From DATNIC01 sp035604635 (GTDB taxonomy: Bacteria > Vulcanimicrobiota > Vulcanimicrobiia > Vulcanimicrobiales > Vulcanimicrobiaceae), in contig DATNIC010000190.1 in NCBI GenBank assembly GCA_035604635.1, forward strand, positions 1 through 64,000: 64,000 nt of DNA, given 5' to 3'. Both the position numbers and the translations under genes were made by a program. The notes below the pieces were generated by a model that saw nothing but the letters and a program-made list of their open reading frames with translations, was not told the origin of the DNA and made no database searches. Positions 36,805 through 45,243 of this stretch are shown in pieces. Within the stretch, counting starts at the first letter, position 1, and each line of letters starts with the position of its first letter.

Positions 36805-37175
36805 CGATGGTCCGAGGAATCCGCGGCGCGATCACGGTCGAGCGCGACGAGAGCGAAGCGATCCTGGCTGCGACCGAGCGCCTTCTGGCGGCGATCGTCG
36901 CCGAGAACGACGTCGATACCGCGCAAATCGCTTCGGCGCTCTTTTCGGCGACCCCGGATTTGACGACCGCGTTTCCGGCGGCGGCTGCACGGCGAATGGG
37001 CTGGACGCTCGTTCCCTTGTTGAATTTCACGGAGATCGACGTAACCGGCGGGCTCGCGCGCTGCGTACGCGTCCTGATCCATTTGAATACCGATCTGCGG
37101 CAGGATCAGATCGTCCACGTCTTTCTCGAGGGCGCGCGCGTGCTGCGTCCGGATCTCATCGAGCGCGAACACTGA
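36801..37175 (+). CDS. aroH: Chorismate mutase, AroH type
   Basis: A 124-residue monofunctional AroH-class mutase with VRGIRGAITVERDESEAILAAT, SALFSATPDLTTAFPAAAARRMGW and VLIHLNTDLRQDQIVHVFLEGARVLRPDL, matching Bacillus AroH over its whole length. It converts chorismate to prephenate, the substrate of the next gene. A second ATG two codons in is equally plausible. It overlaps the pseudouridine synthase (ATGA) and tyrA (CTGA). Confidence 0.95.
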   Translation: MTMVRGIRGAITVERDESEAILAATERLLAAIVAENDVDTAQIASALFSATPDLTTAFPAAAARRMGWTLVPLLNFTEIDVTGGLARCVRVLIHLNTDLRQDQIVHVFLEGARVLRPDLIEREH

Positions 37176-38017
37176 GCACGATCGCCGTCGCCGGACTGGG
37201 AGTGATCGGCGGATCGATCGCGCGCCGCGCGCGCGCCCGCGGCGATCGCGTCGTCGGCTTCGATCCGCTGCAGCAGACGATCGCTTACGCGCGCACGCAC
37301 GGGATCGTCGACGAGGCGGTCGCACAGGTCGGCGAGCTGATTGGTCGCGGCGAGACGTTGGCCGTCGCGGCGCCGCTCGAGGCGACGCTCGAGATCCTGG
37401 AACGCTGTGCTTCCTCGCCGCCCGGCCGGACGCTCTTGGTGATCGACGTCGCTTCCGTCAAGGTTCCGCTCCAGCCGTTCGTGCAGCGCGTGCACGGTTT
37501 TGTCCCGACCCATCCCCTCGCCGGCGCCGAAAGGAGCGGACCCGCGGCTTCGCGGGCCGATCTCTTCGATGAGCGTCCGTGGGCATACGTCCCGACCGGC
37601 GACGCTCAGCTCGACGCACGCGCCGTCGACTTCATAATAGGGATGGGAGCGCGGCCGGTCGCGCTCGACGCCGCGCGGCACGATCGCGTCGTCGCGTTGA
37701 CGTCGCACGTCCCGCAGCTGCTCTCGACGGTTTTGGCCGCGGGGCTGGCCGGGGAAGACGACCCGTTGATCGCTCAGCTGTACGGACCAGGGCTGGAGTC
37801 GATGTTACGATTGGCACGTTCTGCCTGGCCGATGTGGTCATCTATCGTCGCTGCAAATGGACCAGCGATCGCACCGGGCTTGCGCGCGCTCGCCGCTGCG
37901 ATCGCCGCCGTCGCGGATCGCATCGATGCGGGCGACATGGCTGAGCTCGAGGCCTTGTTCGAGCGAGCCAATGCGTTGGCGGCGCGTCTTGATATCGGTG
38001 AGCGTGACGGCAGCTAA
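37172..38017 (+). CDS. tyrA: Prephenate dehydrogenase
   Basis: A 281-residue TyrA. STIAVAGLGVIGGSIARRARARG is the Rossmann NAD-binding start, IDVASVKVPLQP, HGFVPTHPLAGAERSGP (catalytic His) and ARHDRVVALTSHVPQLLSTVLA follow. It oxidatively decarboxylates prephenate to 4-hydroxyphenylpyruvate for tyrosine. The start appears to be CTG, overlapping the aroH stop as CTGA; no ATG, GTG or TTG is available before the glycine-rich loop. Coupled with aroH as a tyrosine-branch unit. Confidence 0.9.
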   Translation: MSTIAVAGLGVIGGSIARRARARGDRVVGFDPLQQTIAYARTHGIVDEAVAQVGELIGRGETLAVAAPLEATLEILERCASSPPGRTLLVIDVASVKVPLQPFVQRVHGFVPTHPLAGAERSGPAASRADLFDERPWAYVPTGDAQLDARAVDFIIGMGARPVALDAARHDRVVALTSHVPQLLSTVLAAGLAGEDDPLIAQLYGPGLESMLRLARSAWPMWSSIVAANGPAIAPGLRALAAAIAAVADRIDAGDMAELEALFERANALAARLDIGERDGS

Positions 38018-38118
38018 GCATTGACTTCTCACCGAAAGCTAAGATTTCGATAAACAGGTAAGGGCCCAGGGGTGGCCTAAAGGCAGGCCTGCAGCAAGAT
38101 CGGAGGCGGCAAGGAACC

Positions 38119-38811
38119 GTGGATTTCTTTTCAGGCTTTTTCAGCTTCGTCGTTGCCGGGGGGCCGGCGATGTGGGCGCTGGTCGTGTGCTCGATCGTGA
38201 CGGTCGCGATCGTCATCGAGCGCGTGTATTTCTACTCGACGCAGCGCTCGGACTCGCGGGAGCTCTTGCGGCAAATCGGAACGCACATCGCGCAAAACGA
38301 TATTCCGGGAGCGATCCGCGTCTGCCGCGAGAGCAAAGGGATGCTGCCGCGCATCCTCGAGTTCGGCTTGCTGCGCGGCGACAAGGATCGCAGCGATATC
38401 TCCGAGGCCCTCTCGATCGCGCTGATGGAGAACCTAAATCTCCTCGACCGCAATCTCCCGGTCATCGGGACGATCGCGGTCATCGCGCCCTTCGTCGGTC
38501 TCTTCGGGACGGTGCTCGGGATCATCCGCGCCTTCCAAGACATCGCGCTCAAGGGCAATTCGACCCCCGCGGTCGTCGCGGCCGGTGTTTCGGAAGCGCT
38601 GATAACGACTGCTGCCGGTCTGTTCGTCGCGATTCTCGCGGTCATTTTCTTCAACTATTTCAAAGCTCGCATCAAGACCATCTCGCAAGACTACACCGTT
38701 GCCGCCAATCAGCTTGCGGAGATGCTCCACTTCCATAACACCGGTGAGCCGATCCCGACCGATCTCTATCAACCGGTCGGCGGGACCGCGGCGGCGACTG
38801 CGCGCACGTAA
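38119..38811 (+). CDS. exbB: MotA/TolQ/ExbB proton channel protein
   Basis: A 230-residue inner-membrane protein with three membrane segments: about 15-35, 117-137 (PVIGTIAVIAPFVGLFGTVLGIIRAF, the conserved TolQ motif) and 157-180. It forms the proton channel energising TonB or Tol. GTG start with GGAGG and AAGG purine stretches upstream. The 101 nt leader contains a GGCCT-AAAGGC-AGGCC hairpin but not the five-copy element. First gene of exbB-exbD-exbD-tonB. Confidence 0.9.
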   Translation: MDFFSGFFSFVVAGGPAMWALVVCSIVTVAIVIERVYFYSTQRSDSRELLRQIGTHIAQNDIPGAIRVCRESKGMLPRILEFGLLRGDKDRSDISEALSIALMENLNLLDRNLPVIGTIAVIAPFVGLFGTVLGIIRAFQDIALKGNSTPAVVAAGVSEALITTAAGLFVAILAVIFFNYFKARIKTISQDYTVAANQLAEMLHFHNTGEPIPTDLYQPVGGTAAATART

Positions 38812-38823
38812 CAAGAGAGTTCC

Positions 38824-39237
38824 GTGTCGGTCATATCCTCGAAACCGGGTGGCGACGAAGTGATGTCGGAGATCAACATCACGCCCTTCACGGACGTACT
38901 GCTGGTCCTGCTCATCATCTTCATGATCCTCGCCGCGTTGATCACGCCGCCGGGCTTTCAAAAAGAGCTGCCCAACAAGAGCGCCAATTCTCCGAACAAC
39001 GACGACAAGAAAAAGACGATCGAGATCGATGTCAACCAGCGCGGCGTGATCTTCATCGACGGGAAGCGGACCGATGAGCAGCACATCTATGCCGACGTCG
39101 CCGAAGTCGCGAAGCGGCGAGGACACCTGCACGTCTCGATCATCGCCGACCAGAAGTCGCCGTATGGAATCATTATCCGAATTCTCGATGCGGCGCGGCT
39201 GTCGGATCTCGAAGACGTCGGCTTTGTAACATCATGA
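38824..39237 (+). CDS. exbD: ExbD/TolR biopolymer transport protein (first copy)
   Basis: A 137-residue protein with the ExbD pattern: short cytoplasmic start, MSEINITPFTDVLLVLLIIFMILAAL membrane helix containing the essential Asp, and a periplasmic domain ending in GIIIRILDAARLSDLEDVGFVTS. It plugs the ExbB channel and couples proton flow to TonB. GTG start, 12 nt after exbB. Followed by structured element 2 and a second exbD. Confidence 0.9.
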   Translation: MSVISSKPGGDEVMSEINITPFTDVLLVLLIIFMILAALITPPGFQKELPNKSANSPNNDDKKKTIEIDVNQRGVIFIDGKRTDEQHIYADVAEVAKRRGHLHVSIIADQKSPYGIIIRILDAARLSDLEDVGFVTS

Positions 39238-39253
39238 AAGCAATAGAGTTCTT

Positions 39254-39360
39254 TAGCGCCCCCGCGGGGCGTGTCGCCTCCGGCACAACGCTGAGGGGCG
39301 CTATGGTCGGGGGGCCCCAAAGCAAAGTTTTGGGGGGCGCGCAGCCTGGGGCGGAGCGCC
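39254..39360 (+). ncRNA. Structured intergenic element, copy 2 (second exbD leader)
   Basis: TAGCGCCCC (39254-39262) pairs perfectly over 9 bp with GGGGCGCTA (39295-39303). CCCCAAA (39315-39321) pairs with TTTGGGG (39329-39335) around a purine-rich loop. GGCGC (39336-39340) pairs with GCGCC (39356-39360) and encloses GCC-TGG-GGC. GGAG is 11 nt before the GTG of the second exbD. The 5' arm can alternatively form a local GCCCC-CGC-GGGGC hairpin, mutually exclusive with the long helix. Confidence 0.8.
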
Positions 39361-39367
39361 TGTAGAC

Positions 39368-39781
39368 GTGGCGGTCACGACGGGACAAGACGACGACGAA
39401 GTGATGTCAGCGATCAACATCACGCCCTTCACGGACGTGCTTTTGGTCTTGTTGATCATCTTCATCATCCTTGCCGCGGTTACCAAAGAGCCGAAACTGC
39501 CCGATGCCAAGAATCAGGACAAGGTCAAGGACTCGCAAATCGTCGTGATCATCGATGACAAAGACCGCATCCAAATCGGCTCCCGTCAGGTGCAGATCCA
39601 TCAGGCCGCGCAGACTTTCAAGGATCTGGCCGACCAGACCGGTCACCGCTTCAACAGCGTCATCATCAAGGCTGACCCGAAGGCGACCTACGGCGTCATC
39701 CTTCAGGTGATGGATGCGGCCAAATCTGAGGATCTCACCAACTTCGGACTCGCAAATAAGGTCGAAAGCAATAAGGAGTAA
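39368..39781 (+). CDS. exbD: ExbD/TolR biopolymer transport protein (second copy)
   Basis: A 137-residue paralogue of the preceding exbD: MSAINITPFTDVLLVLLIIFIILAAVT with the same membrane Asp, then a periplasmic domain of different sequence (DDKDRIQIGSRQVQIHQAAQTFKDLADQ, GVILQVMDAAKSEDLTNFGLAN). Two ExbD copies in one operon are known and may give hetero-oligomers or different regulation. This copy alone has structured element 2 in front of it. GTG start; stop overlaps tonB (TAATG). Confidence 0.88.
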   Translation: MAVTTGQDDDEVMSAINITPFTDVLLVLLIIFIILAAVTKEPKLPDAKNQDKVKDSQIVVIIDDKDRIQIGSRQVQIHQAAQTFKDLADQTGHRFNSVIIKADPKATYGVILQVMDAAKSEDLTNFGLANKVESNKE

Positions 39782-40524
39782 TGGCTTCGCAGTCGCCGGG
39801 GACGCCGCCGCGCTTCCAGCGCGCGCGCTCGTTTCTGCTCTACGCGTTCGGAATCTCGATCTTGCTCCACATCGTGGTCGGTCCGTTGGTCGCGCGGTGG
39901 AAACAGCCTGACGTCACAAAGGAAGAGATCCAAAAAGTCTCGGTGACCAAAAAGGTCGCGATCATCGTCCCGACGCCGTCGCCGCCGCCGCAGCCGACCC
40001 CGCCGCCGACACCGCGACCAAAGATCACGCAGCCGCCGCCGCCCGCTCCGGCCGCGAAGCTGAAGGTGGAACCGCCGAAGACGCACACGCAAACGGTTCA
40101 GGGACCGACCGAGGCAGTCGCCCCGCCCGCGCAGGGCAACGTCAACGGCGCGCCCGGTGGGACCAGCGGCGGGACCGGAGCCGGCGGGAACGGCATCGCG
40201 CCGGGCTTCTCGACCGCGCCGCCTCCGGCGCCGACCAAGCCGCCGTGTGCGAATCCGCAAGTCGCCGCGCGAACCGTCAGTGCGGTCGCGCCCGATACGC
40301 CCGACATCGCTCGGCAACAAGGGATTACCGGTAACGTCGAGGTCAAGGTCGATTTGAACGAAAAGAGTCAGGTAACGGGCGTCTCGATCTACAAGACGGC
40401 CAACCATCTCCTCGACAAGGCCGCACTGGATGCTGCAAAGGGAAGCCGGTTTCAAACGGCGATCGAGAATTGCCAGCCGATCGCATCGTCATACCGTTTC
40501 GTGGTGGAGTTCCAGTCAGAGTAA
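39781..40524 (+). CDS. tonB: TonB family energy transducer
   Basis: A 247-residue protein: N-terminal membrane anchor (SFLLYAFGISILLHIVVGPLVA), a proline-rich periplasmic spacer (PTPSPPPQPTPPPTPRPK) and glycine-rich stretch, then a C-terminal TonB domain (about 170-247) with ARQQGITGNVEVKVDLNEKSQVTGVSIYKT and FQTAIENCQPIASSYRFVVEF. It transmits ExbB/ExbD energy to outer-membrane transporters, so an outer membrane is implied. Overlaps exbD by one base. Confidence 0.9.
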   Translation: MASQSPGTPPRFQRARSFLLYAFGISILLHIVVGPLVARWKQPDVTKEEIQKVSVTKKVAIIVPTPSPPPQPTPPPTPRPKITQPPPPAPAAKLKVEPPKTHTQTVQGPTEAVAPPAQGNVNGAPGGTSGGTGAGGNGIAPGFSTAPPPAPTKPPCANPQVAARTVSAVAPDTPDIARQQGITGNVEVKVDLNEKSQVTGVSIYKTANHLLDKAALDAAKGSRFQTAIENCQPIASSYRFVVEFQSE

Positions 40525-40533
40525 CGCGCAAGC

Positions 40534-41391
40534 TTGACTTTTGCGCAGGCAATGTTTCTTGCCGCCTTGCAGGGCGTCAGCGAACTTTTCCCGATCAGCA
40601 GCCTGGGTCACACCGTGTTAATTCCTGCGCTGCTGCATTGGAAGATCGCGCGCGAGAGCCCGCAGTTCTTGTCGTTCGTCGTTGCGCTGCACCTGGGGAC
40701 GGCGCTTGCCCTCGTCGTCTTCTACCGCACGACATGGAAAGGGATCATCACCGCGTTTGTGCGCAGCGTCGTACGCGGACGATTCGATGGGACGTCCGAC
40801 GAGAAGACCGCTTGGCTGCTGATCGCCGGTACGATCCCAGTCGCGCTTCTGGGCGTTTACTTTGAGTCGACCGTCCGCTCGTTGTTTGCCTCGCCGCTCC
40901 CGGTCTCGCTCTTCCTGGTCGCGAACGGAGCGATCATGTTCCTGGGCGAGCGCTTACGTCGAGCTCAGCACGCAGGGCGCGGGAAAGGCTATCGCGTGCT
41001 CGAGGAAATCAGCTGGCTCGATGGTGCGCTGATCGGCCTCTCGCAAGGACTTGCGCTCTTACCTGGGATTTCGCGATCCGGGACGTCGATCGTCGCCGGG
41101 CTGCTGGCCGACCTCGATCACGAGTCGGCCGCGCGCTTCTCGTTCCTACTGGCGACGCCGGTGATCTTGGCGGCGTCCGTCGTCGAGGTCCCGCTCCTGT
41201 TCACGCCGTCGGGCAGCGCCATCCTGACCGAAGCGCTGGCCGGCGGCGCCCTCTCCGGGATCGTCGCGTATGCATCCGTCGCGTTCCTGACGAAGTACTT
41301 CGAAAGCAACGACCTGCGCCCGTTCGGGTGGTATTGTCTGGTCGTCGGCGCGGTTTGCGCCGTCCTCTTCGCAACGAAAGTGATCGCATGA
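40534..41391 (+). CDS. uppP: Undecaprenyl-diphosphatase
   Basis: A 285-residue polytopic BacA/UppP that recycles the lipid carrier for peptidoglycan. GVSELFPISSLGHTVLIPALLHW near residues 15-35 (catalytic Glu region) and LPGISRSGTSIVAGLLADLDHESAARFSFLLATP at about 170-205 are the two signature blocks. TTG start 9 nt after tonB; its stop overlaps the next small ORF (ATGA). Confidence 0.93.
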   Translation: MTFAQAMFLAALQGVSELFPISSLGHTVLIPALLHWKIARESPQFLSFVVALHLGTALALVVFYRTTWKGIITAFVRSVVRGRFDGTSDEKTAWLLIAGTIPVALLGVYFESTVRSLFASPLPVSLFLVANGAIMFLGERLRRAQHAGRGKGYRVLEEISWLDGALIGLSQGLALLPGISRSGTSIVAGLLADLDHESAARFSFLLATPVILAASVVEVPLLFTPSGSAILTEALAGGALSGIVAYASVAFLTKYFESNDLRPFGWYCLVVGAVCAVLFATKVIA

Positions 41392-41561
41392 AGATTCTCG
41401 CCATCGTCCTGGCAGTCGCGTTCTTCACCGTCGCCGTCCTCTATTGGGTGGGGCTATTCGGCGGCGTCCACGTGAAGCACGGCATTCTTTTTGCAGGCCT
41501 CGGCGTGCTGGCCCTAATTTGGCTGCGTTTCCAGAGCGCAGCGCCGACGCGAGCACGATGA
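41388..41561 (+). CDS. Small membrane protein (57 aa)
   Basis: A 57-residue protein with two predicted hydrophobic segments (ILAIVLAVAFFTVAVLYWVG and GILFAGLGVLALIWLRF) joined by a short hydrophilic turn containing HVKH. It is squeezed between uppP and moaC with ATGA overlaps on both sides, which supports that it is translated. No family is recognised. Confidence 0.65.
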   Translation: MKILAIVLAVAFFTVAVLYWVGLFGGVHVKHGILFAGLGVLALIWLRFQSAAPTRAR

Positions 41562-42031
41562 AGAAGCCGTCCCACATCGCGCCTGACGGATCGCTCGTGA
41601 TGGTCGACGTCGGTGCGAAGGCGGTCACCGAGCGCGTCGCCCGCGCGGAGAGTCGAGTCCGCATGTCGGCCGGCGCCGCGTCGGCGTTGCGCGAAGCGAC
41701 GTTGCCCAAGGGCGACGCGTTCGTGGCAGCGCAAGTTGCCGGAATCATGGCTGCCAAGCGGACGTCCGAGCTGATCCCCCTCGCCCATCCGCTCCCGCTC
41801 GCAAGCGTCGAAGTGACGTTCGAATGGACGACTGCAACGGAAGTGCGCGTCGAAGCAACCGCCCGAACGAACGCGCAAACGGGCGTCGAGATGGAAGCGC
41901 TCGTCGCGGCGAGCGTCGCCGCGCTCACGATCTACGATATGACGAAGGCGCTCGACAGAGGCATCGTCATCGACGGGACGCGACTGTTGGAAAAACGCGG
42001 GGGAAAGAGCGGCGCTTGGAGCGCGCGGTGA
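41558..42031 (+). CDS. moaC: Cyclic pyranopterin monophosphate synthase
   Basis: A 157-residue MoaC: MVDVGAKAVTERVARAESRV, LPKGDAFVAAQVAGIMAAKRTSELIPLAHPLPL, and ARTNAQTGVEMEALVAASVAALTIYDMTKALDRGIVI, with the C-terminal KSG. It makes cyclic pyranopterin monophosphate in molybdenum cofactor synthesis. Coupled to mogA by GTGA. No moaA is in the window. Confidence 0.96.
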   Translation: MKKPSHIAPDGSLVMVDVGAKAVTERVARAESRVRMSAGAASALREATLPKGDAFVAAQVAGIMAAKRTSELIPLAHPLPLASVEVTFEWTTATEVRVEATARTNAQTGVEMEALVAASVAALTIYDMTKALDRGIVIDGTRLLEKRGGKSGAWSAR

Positions 42032-42510
42032 GCTACTCGACCGCGGTCGTGATCCTCTCGGATCGAGCTGCGGCCGGGACGCGCCCCGATGCGTGCATCC
42101 CCGTTGTCCGCGAGCTGCTGGGAAACGAATACGCGATCGGGGAGACGCGGGTCTTGCCGGACGATGAAGCGGCGCTCGCCGCCGTATTGATCGAGCTCGC
42201 AGATGTCAAGCGGGTGGCCCTCGTCTTGACCAGCGGGGGGACGGGATTGAGCCCGCGGGACCGGACCCCCCAGGCGACTGCGGCCGTCCTCGACTACGAG
42301 ATCCCCGGGATCGGCGAGGCGATGCGGGCTGCCTCGGCCCGGTTCGTCAAGACGGCGATGCTCTCGCGCGCCGTCGCCGGGGTCCGCGGCGCGACCCTGA
42401 TCGTGAACCTTCCGGGAAGCCCGAAGGCGGTCCGCGAGACCCTCGAGGTCGTTTTGCCCGCGCTGCCCCATGCGTTGGACCTCCTGGCAGACCGGGTAAA
42501 GGACGGCTGA
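42028..42510 (+). CDS. mogA: Molybdopterin adenylyltransferase
   Basis: A 160-residue MogA/MoaB: VVILSDRAAAGTRPDACIPVV, LVLTSGGTGLSPRDRTPQATAAVLDYEIPGIGEAMR and RGATLIVNLPGSPKAVRETLEVVLPALPHALDLL. It adenylates molybdopterin before MoeA inserts molybdate. GTG start overlapping moaC. A 204 nt gap follows; its first 94 nt show no clear feature and the rest is structured element 3. Confidence 0.93.
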   Translation: MSYSTAVVILSDRAAAGTRPDACIPVVRELLGNEYAIGETRVLPDDEAALAAVLIELADVKRVALVLTSGGTGLSPRDRTPQATAAVLDYEIPGIGEAMRAASARFVKTAMLSRAVAGVRGATLIVNLPGSPKAVRETLEVVLPALPHALDLLADRVKDG

Positions 42511-42604
42511 AGTATGCCAAAAGTCGCGAACGCTCTTCCGTTTTCCGAAGTATAGAAGTGTGTAGGAATCGTTCAGGAGCCTTAGTCTAAAGACGATGTT
42601 GTTC

Positions 42605-42708
42605 GGCGACCCCTCGGGGAATGGTTTTGTGAGCAGGACGATGAGGGAGCCCACGGGTTGGGGGCCCCATGCGAAGCATGGGGGGCGCGCAGCCGGGGGC
42701 GGAGCGCC
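42605..42708 (+). ncRNA. Structured intergenic element, copy 3 (folC leader)
   Basis: GGCGACCC (42605-42612) can pair imperfectly with GGGAGCCC (42645-42652), enclosing CTCGGGGAATGG. CCCCATGC-GAA-GCATGGGG (42665-42683) is an 8-bp hairpin. GGCGC (42684-42688) pairs with GCGCC (42704-42708) around GCC-GGG-GGC. GGAG lies 10 nt before the folC ATG. The CCCCATGC stem differs from copies 1, 2 and 5 but every change is compensated. Confidence 0.8.
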
Positions 42709-42714
42709 TATAAG

Positions 42715-44034
42715 ATGACGTTTTCCGCCGCCCAGGCGTACCTCGTGGGGACGATCAACGAGACCGCATCGCGCCGATTGCCGAATCGGCTCGCGCGTAT
42801 GCGGGCCTTGCTGCGCGAGCTCGGCGATCCGCAAACGAAGTACCGGACGATCCACGTCGGCGGGACGAGCGGTAAGGGCTCGACCGCAACGATGATCGCG
42901 GCCGCGCTCTCGGCTTCGGGAAAACGTACCGGCCTGCACACCAAACCGCATCTTTCGTCGGTAACCGAACGCGCGCGAGTCGACGGCGTCGCGATCGGTG
43001 AAGAGCGGTTTGCCGAGATCCTAGATGAGATGATGCCGACGATCGAACACGTTGCCTACGAGTTCGGACGCCCGACCTACTACGAAACGCTGCTGGCGAT
43101 GACATTCTCATATTTTGCGCAAGAGCACGTCGACGTCGCGGTCATTGAGGTCGGGGTCGGCGGTAAGCTCGACGGCACCAACGTCATCGAGCCGGTTACG
43201 AGCGTCATCACGAACATCGGGTTCGACCATACCGACATTTTGGGTCCGACGCTCGAGGGCATCGCCGACGACAAAGCCGGGATTGCAAAGCGCGGCGTCC
43301 CCTTGGTCTCGGACGTTGCCGCTCCCGGACCGCGCGCGATAATCGAGCGCAGCTGCGAGCGTGCGGGCGCGCCGTTTCTGTCGGTGCGCGATCTGGTGAC
43401 GCTCGAAGCGCGCCCGAGCGAACCGTATGGACAAGCATTCGTCGTGCATACGCCGCACGAACGCTACGAGCTTGCGCTTCCGATTTTGGGTCGCTTTCAG
43501 CAGCGTAATGCCGCGACCGCGATCCTCGCCCTCGAACAGTTGCCCGCCGATCTCCGGCCGTCGCGGCGGGAAATCGAAGACTCGTTCGCGACGCTCGTGA
43601 TCCCGGGACGGATGGAGTTCTTTCCGTCGCATCCGGCCGTGATTTTCGACATCGCCCACAATGAAGACAAGGCCAGAGAGCTCGCGAACGCGCTCGCCGA
43701 GACGTTTCCGGGGCGGCGCTTCTCGTTCGTGATCGCAATAAGCGAGAGCAAGGATGCCCCGCACGTCCTCGCGCCGTTCGCCAAGCTCCCCGCGACCTTC
43801 ACGTTCACATCGTTCGAGGCGACCGGCCGGACCGCGATCAAACCGCAGCGGCTCGCGAGCATCGCGAGCGATCTCGACGCGTGGGGACGCGCGATCGCCG
43901 ATCCGGTCGAGGCTTTTGCGGTCGCGCGGCGGAACGCCGACACGTCGGACGTGGTCGTCGTGACGGGATCGACGTTCGTCGTCGCGACCCTGCGCGATTG
44001 GTGGGTCTCCAACGTACAGTCGGCTTCGCGCTAA
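42715..44034 (+). CDS. folC: Folylpolyglutamate/dihydrofolate synthase
   Basis: A 439-residue Mur-ligase-like enzyme. VGGTSGKGSTATMIAAAL at 48-65 is the ATP-binding loop, TKPHLSSVTERARVDG the folate region, VEVGVGGKLDGTNVIEP and NIGFDHTDILGPTLEGIADDKAGI the central signature, and FDIAHNEDKA the C-terminal one. It adds glutamate to folates. Start fixed by GGAG in structured element 3. Heads the folC-folP-folB-folK run. Confidence 0.95.
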   Translation: MTFSAAQAYLVGTINETASRRLPNRLARMRALLRELGDPQTKYRTIHVGGTSGKGSTATMIAAALSASGKRTGLHTKPHLSSVTERARVDGVAIGEERFAEILDEMMPTIEHVAYEFGRPTYYETLLAMTFSYFAQEHVDVAVIEVGVGGKLDGTNVIEPVTSVITNIGFDHTDILGPTLEGIADDKAGIAKRGVPLVSDVAAPGPRAIIERSCERAGAPFLSVRDLVTLEARPSEPYGQAFVVHTPHERYELALPILGRFQQRNAATAILALEQLPADLRPSRREIEDSFATLVIPGRMEFFPSHPAVIFDIAHNEDKARELANALAETFPGRRFSFVIAISESKDAPHVLAPFAKLPATFTFTSFEATGRTAIKPQRLASIASDLDAWGRAIADPVEAFAVARRNADTSDVVVVTGSTFVVATLRDWWVSNVQSASR

Positions 44035-44056
44035 ACCTGATCGCGGCGCGCTCGAT

Positions 44057-44890
44057 GTGCGCCGGCGTCGCCTAGCATGGGGCGAGCGCACGTACGTCAT
44101 GGGGGTAGTCAACGTCAGCCCCGATTCGTTTTCGGGTGACGGGACGCCCGAGATCGAAGCGGCGACGCGCCGCGCCCTCGCTCAGCTCGCAGGCGGTGCC
44201 GACATCGTCGACGTCGGTGCGGAATCGACGCGTCCGGGACATACGCCGATCGATGCAGGTACGGAGCTCGCACGTCTGCTGCCGGCGGTCAAGGCAATCC
44301 GAGCGCGCGCGCCGGACGACACGATCGTCTCGGTCGACACCTTCAAAGCCGATGTCTTCCGCGCCGCGCACGCCGCGGGCGCCGACATGCTCAATTCGAT
44401 CTGGGGACTCGACGATGAACTGCGTGCCGCAGTCGCCGAGCTCGGCGTCCCGGTCGCGATCATGCACAATAAGCCTGTTGCCGTCTACGAAGGCGACGTC
44501 GTCGACGAAGTCATGCGGTACCTCGATGAGGCCGGCACCCGTGCGCTCGACGCCGGGATCCCGCGCGAGCGCATTCTCCTCGACCCGGGGCTCGGATTCG
44601 GCAAGCTGCCCGAGCACAACATCGCGTTGCTCGCGGCACTCGACCGCCTCGTCGCACTCGGCTTCCCTACGCTGCTCGGCCCGTCGCGCAAATCGACGAT
44701 CGGCAAGCTGATCGGCCGGGCGGTCGACGCGCGCGCATTCGGGACGGCCGCAGCCGTCGCGCTCGCGGCGGCGGCGGGGATCGACGTCGTCCGCGTCCAT
44801 GACGTCGTCGAGATGTGCGATGCCGTGCGGGTCGCGGATGCGATCGTCCGGGGCTGGCGTCCGGCCGGCTGGCGAGAAACGCTTCCCTGA
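44057..44890 (+). CDS. folP: Dihydropteroate synthase
   Basis: A 277-residue TIM-barrel enzyme joining pterin and p-aminobenzoate: MGVVNVSPDSFSGDGTPE, ADIVDVGAESTRPGHTPID, ILLDPGLGFGKLPEHN and LLGPSRKSTIGKLIG, RVHDVVEM complete the signature. The normally seen early loop is slightly compact. GTG start, and the stop overlaps the CTG start of folB. Confidence 0.95.
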   Translation: MRRRRLAWGERTYVMGVVNVSPDSFSGDGTPEIEAATRRALAQLAGGADIVDVGAESTRPGHTPIDAGTELARLLPAVKAIRARAPDDTIVSVDTFKADVFRAAHAAGADMLNSIWGLDDELRAAVAELGVPVAIMHNKPVAVYEGDVVDEVMRYLDEAGTRALDAGIPRERILLDPGLGFGKLPEHNIALLAALDRLVALGFPTLLGPSRKSTIGKLIGRAVDARAFGTAAAVALAAAAGIDVVRVHDVVEMCDAVRVADAIVRGWRPAGWRETLP

Positions 44891-45243
44891 GCGAGACGAT
44901 CGAGATTCGCGGGATGCGCGTGCTCGGGCGTCACGGAGCAAATCCGAGTGAGCGCGAGCAGCCGCAGCCGTTCGACCTCGATCTCGTGCTGGACGTCGAC
45001 GTGACGCGCGCCCGGCATTCCGATGCCCTCGAAGACACGGTCGATTACGCGGCCATTGAGAGTCGCGTCCGTTCGATCGTGGAGACGACGTCCTTCGCGT
45101 TGCTCGAGCGGCTCGGTCAAGAAATCCTCGAGGCACTTTTCGCCGACCCGCGCATCGCGCACGCCGAGATCGCGATCGGGAAACCGGGACTGCTCGGCGG
45201 CGCGACGCCCGTGGTGCGACTGCGCGCGCGCAACGGTTCGTGA
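44887..45243 (+). CDS. folB: Dihydroneopterin aldolase
   Basis: A 118-residue tunnelling-fold enzyme: IEIRGMRVLGRHGANPSEREQPQPFDLDLVLDVDV and DTVDYAAIESRVRSIVETTSFALLERLGQEILEALF, then AEIAIGKPGLLGGATP. The frame meets folP as CTGA, implying a CTG start; an in-frame ATG far upstream (44815) would add 24 residues from inside folP, which the family lacks. Makes 6-hydroxymethyl-dihydropterin for folK. Coupled by GTGA. Confidence 0.9.
   Translation: MSETIEIRGMRVLGRHGANPSEREQPQPFDLDLVLDVDVTRARHSDALEDTVDYAAIESRVRSIVETTSFALLERLGQEILEALFADPRIAHAEIAIGKPGLLGGATPVVRLRARNGS

Noticed and set aside
38060..38095. Sixth copy of the structured element before exbB
   Set aside because: There is a GGCCT/AGGCC hairpin, but neither CTCGGGGAA nor the GGCGC/GCGCC helix.
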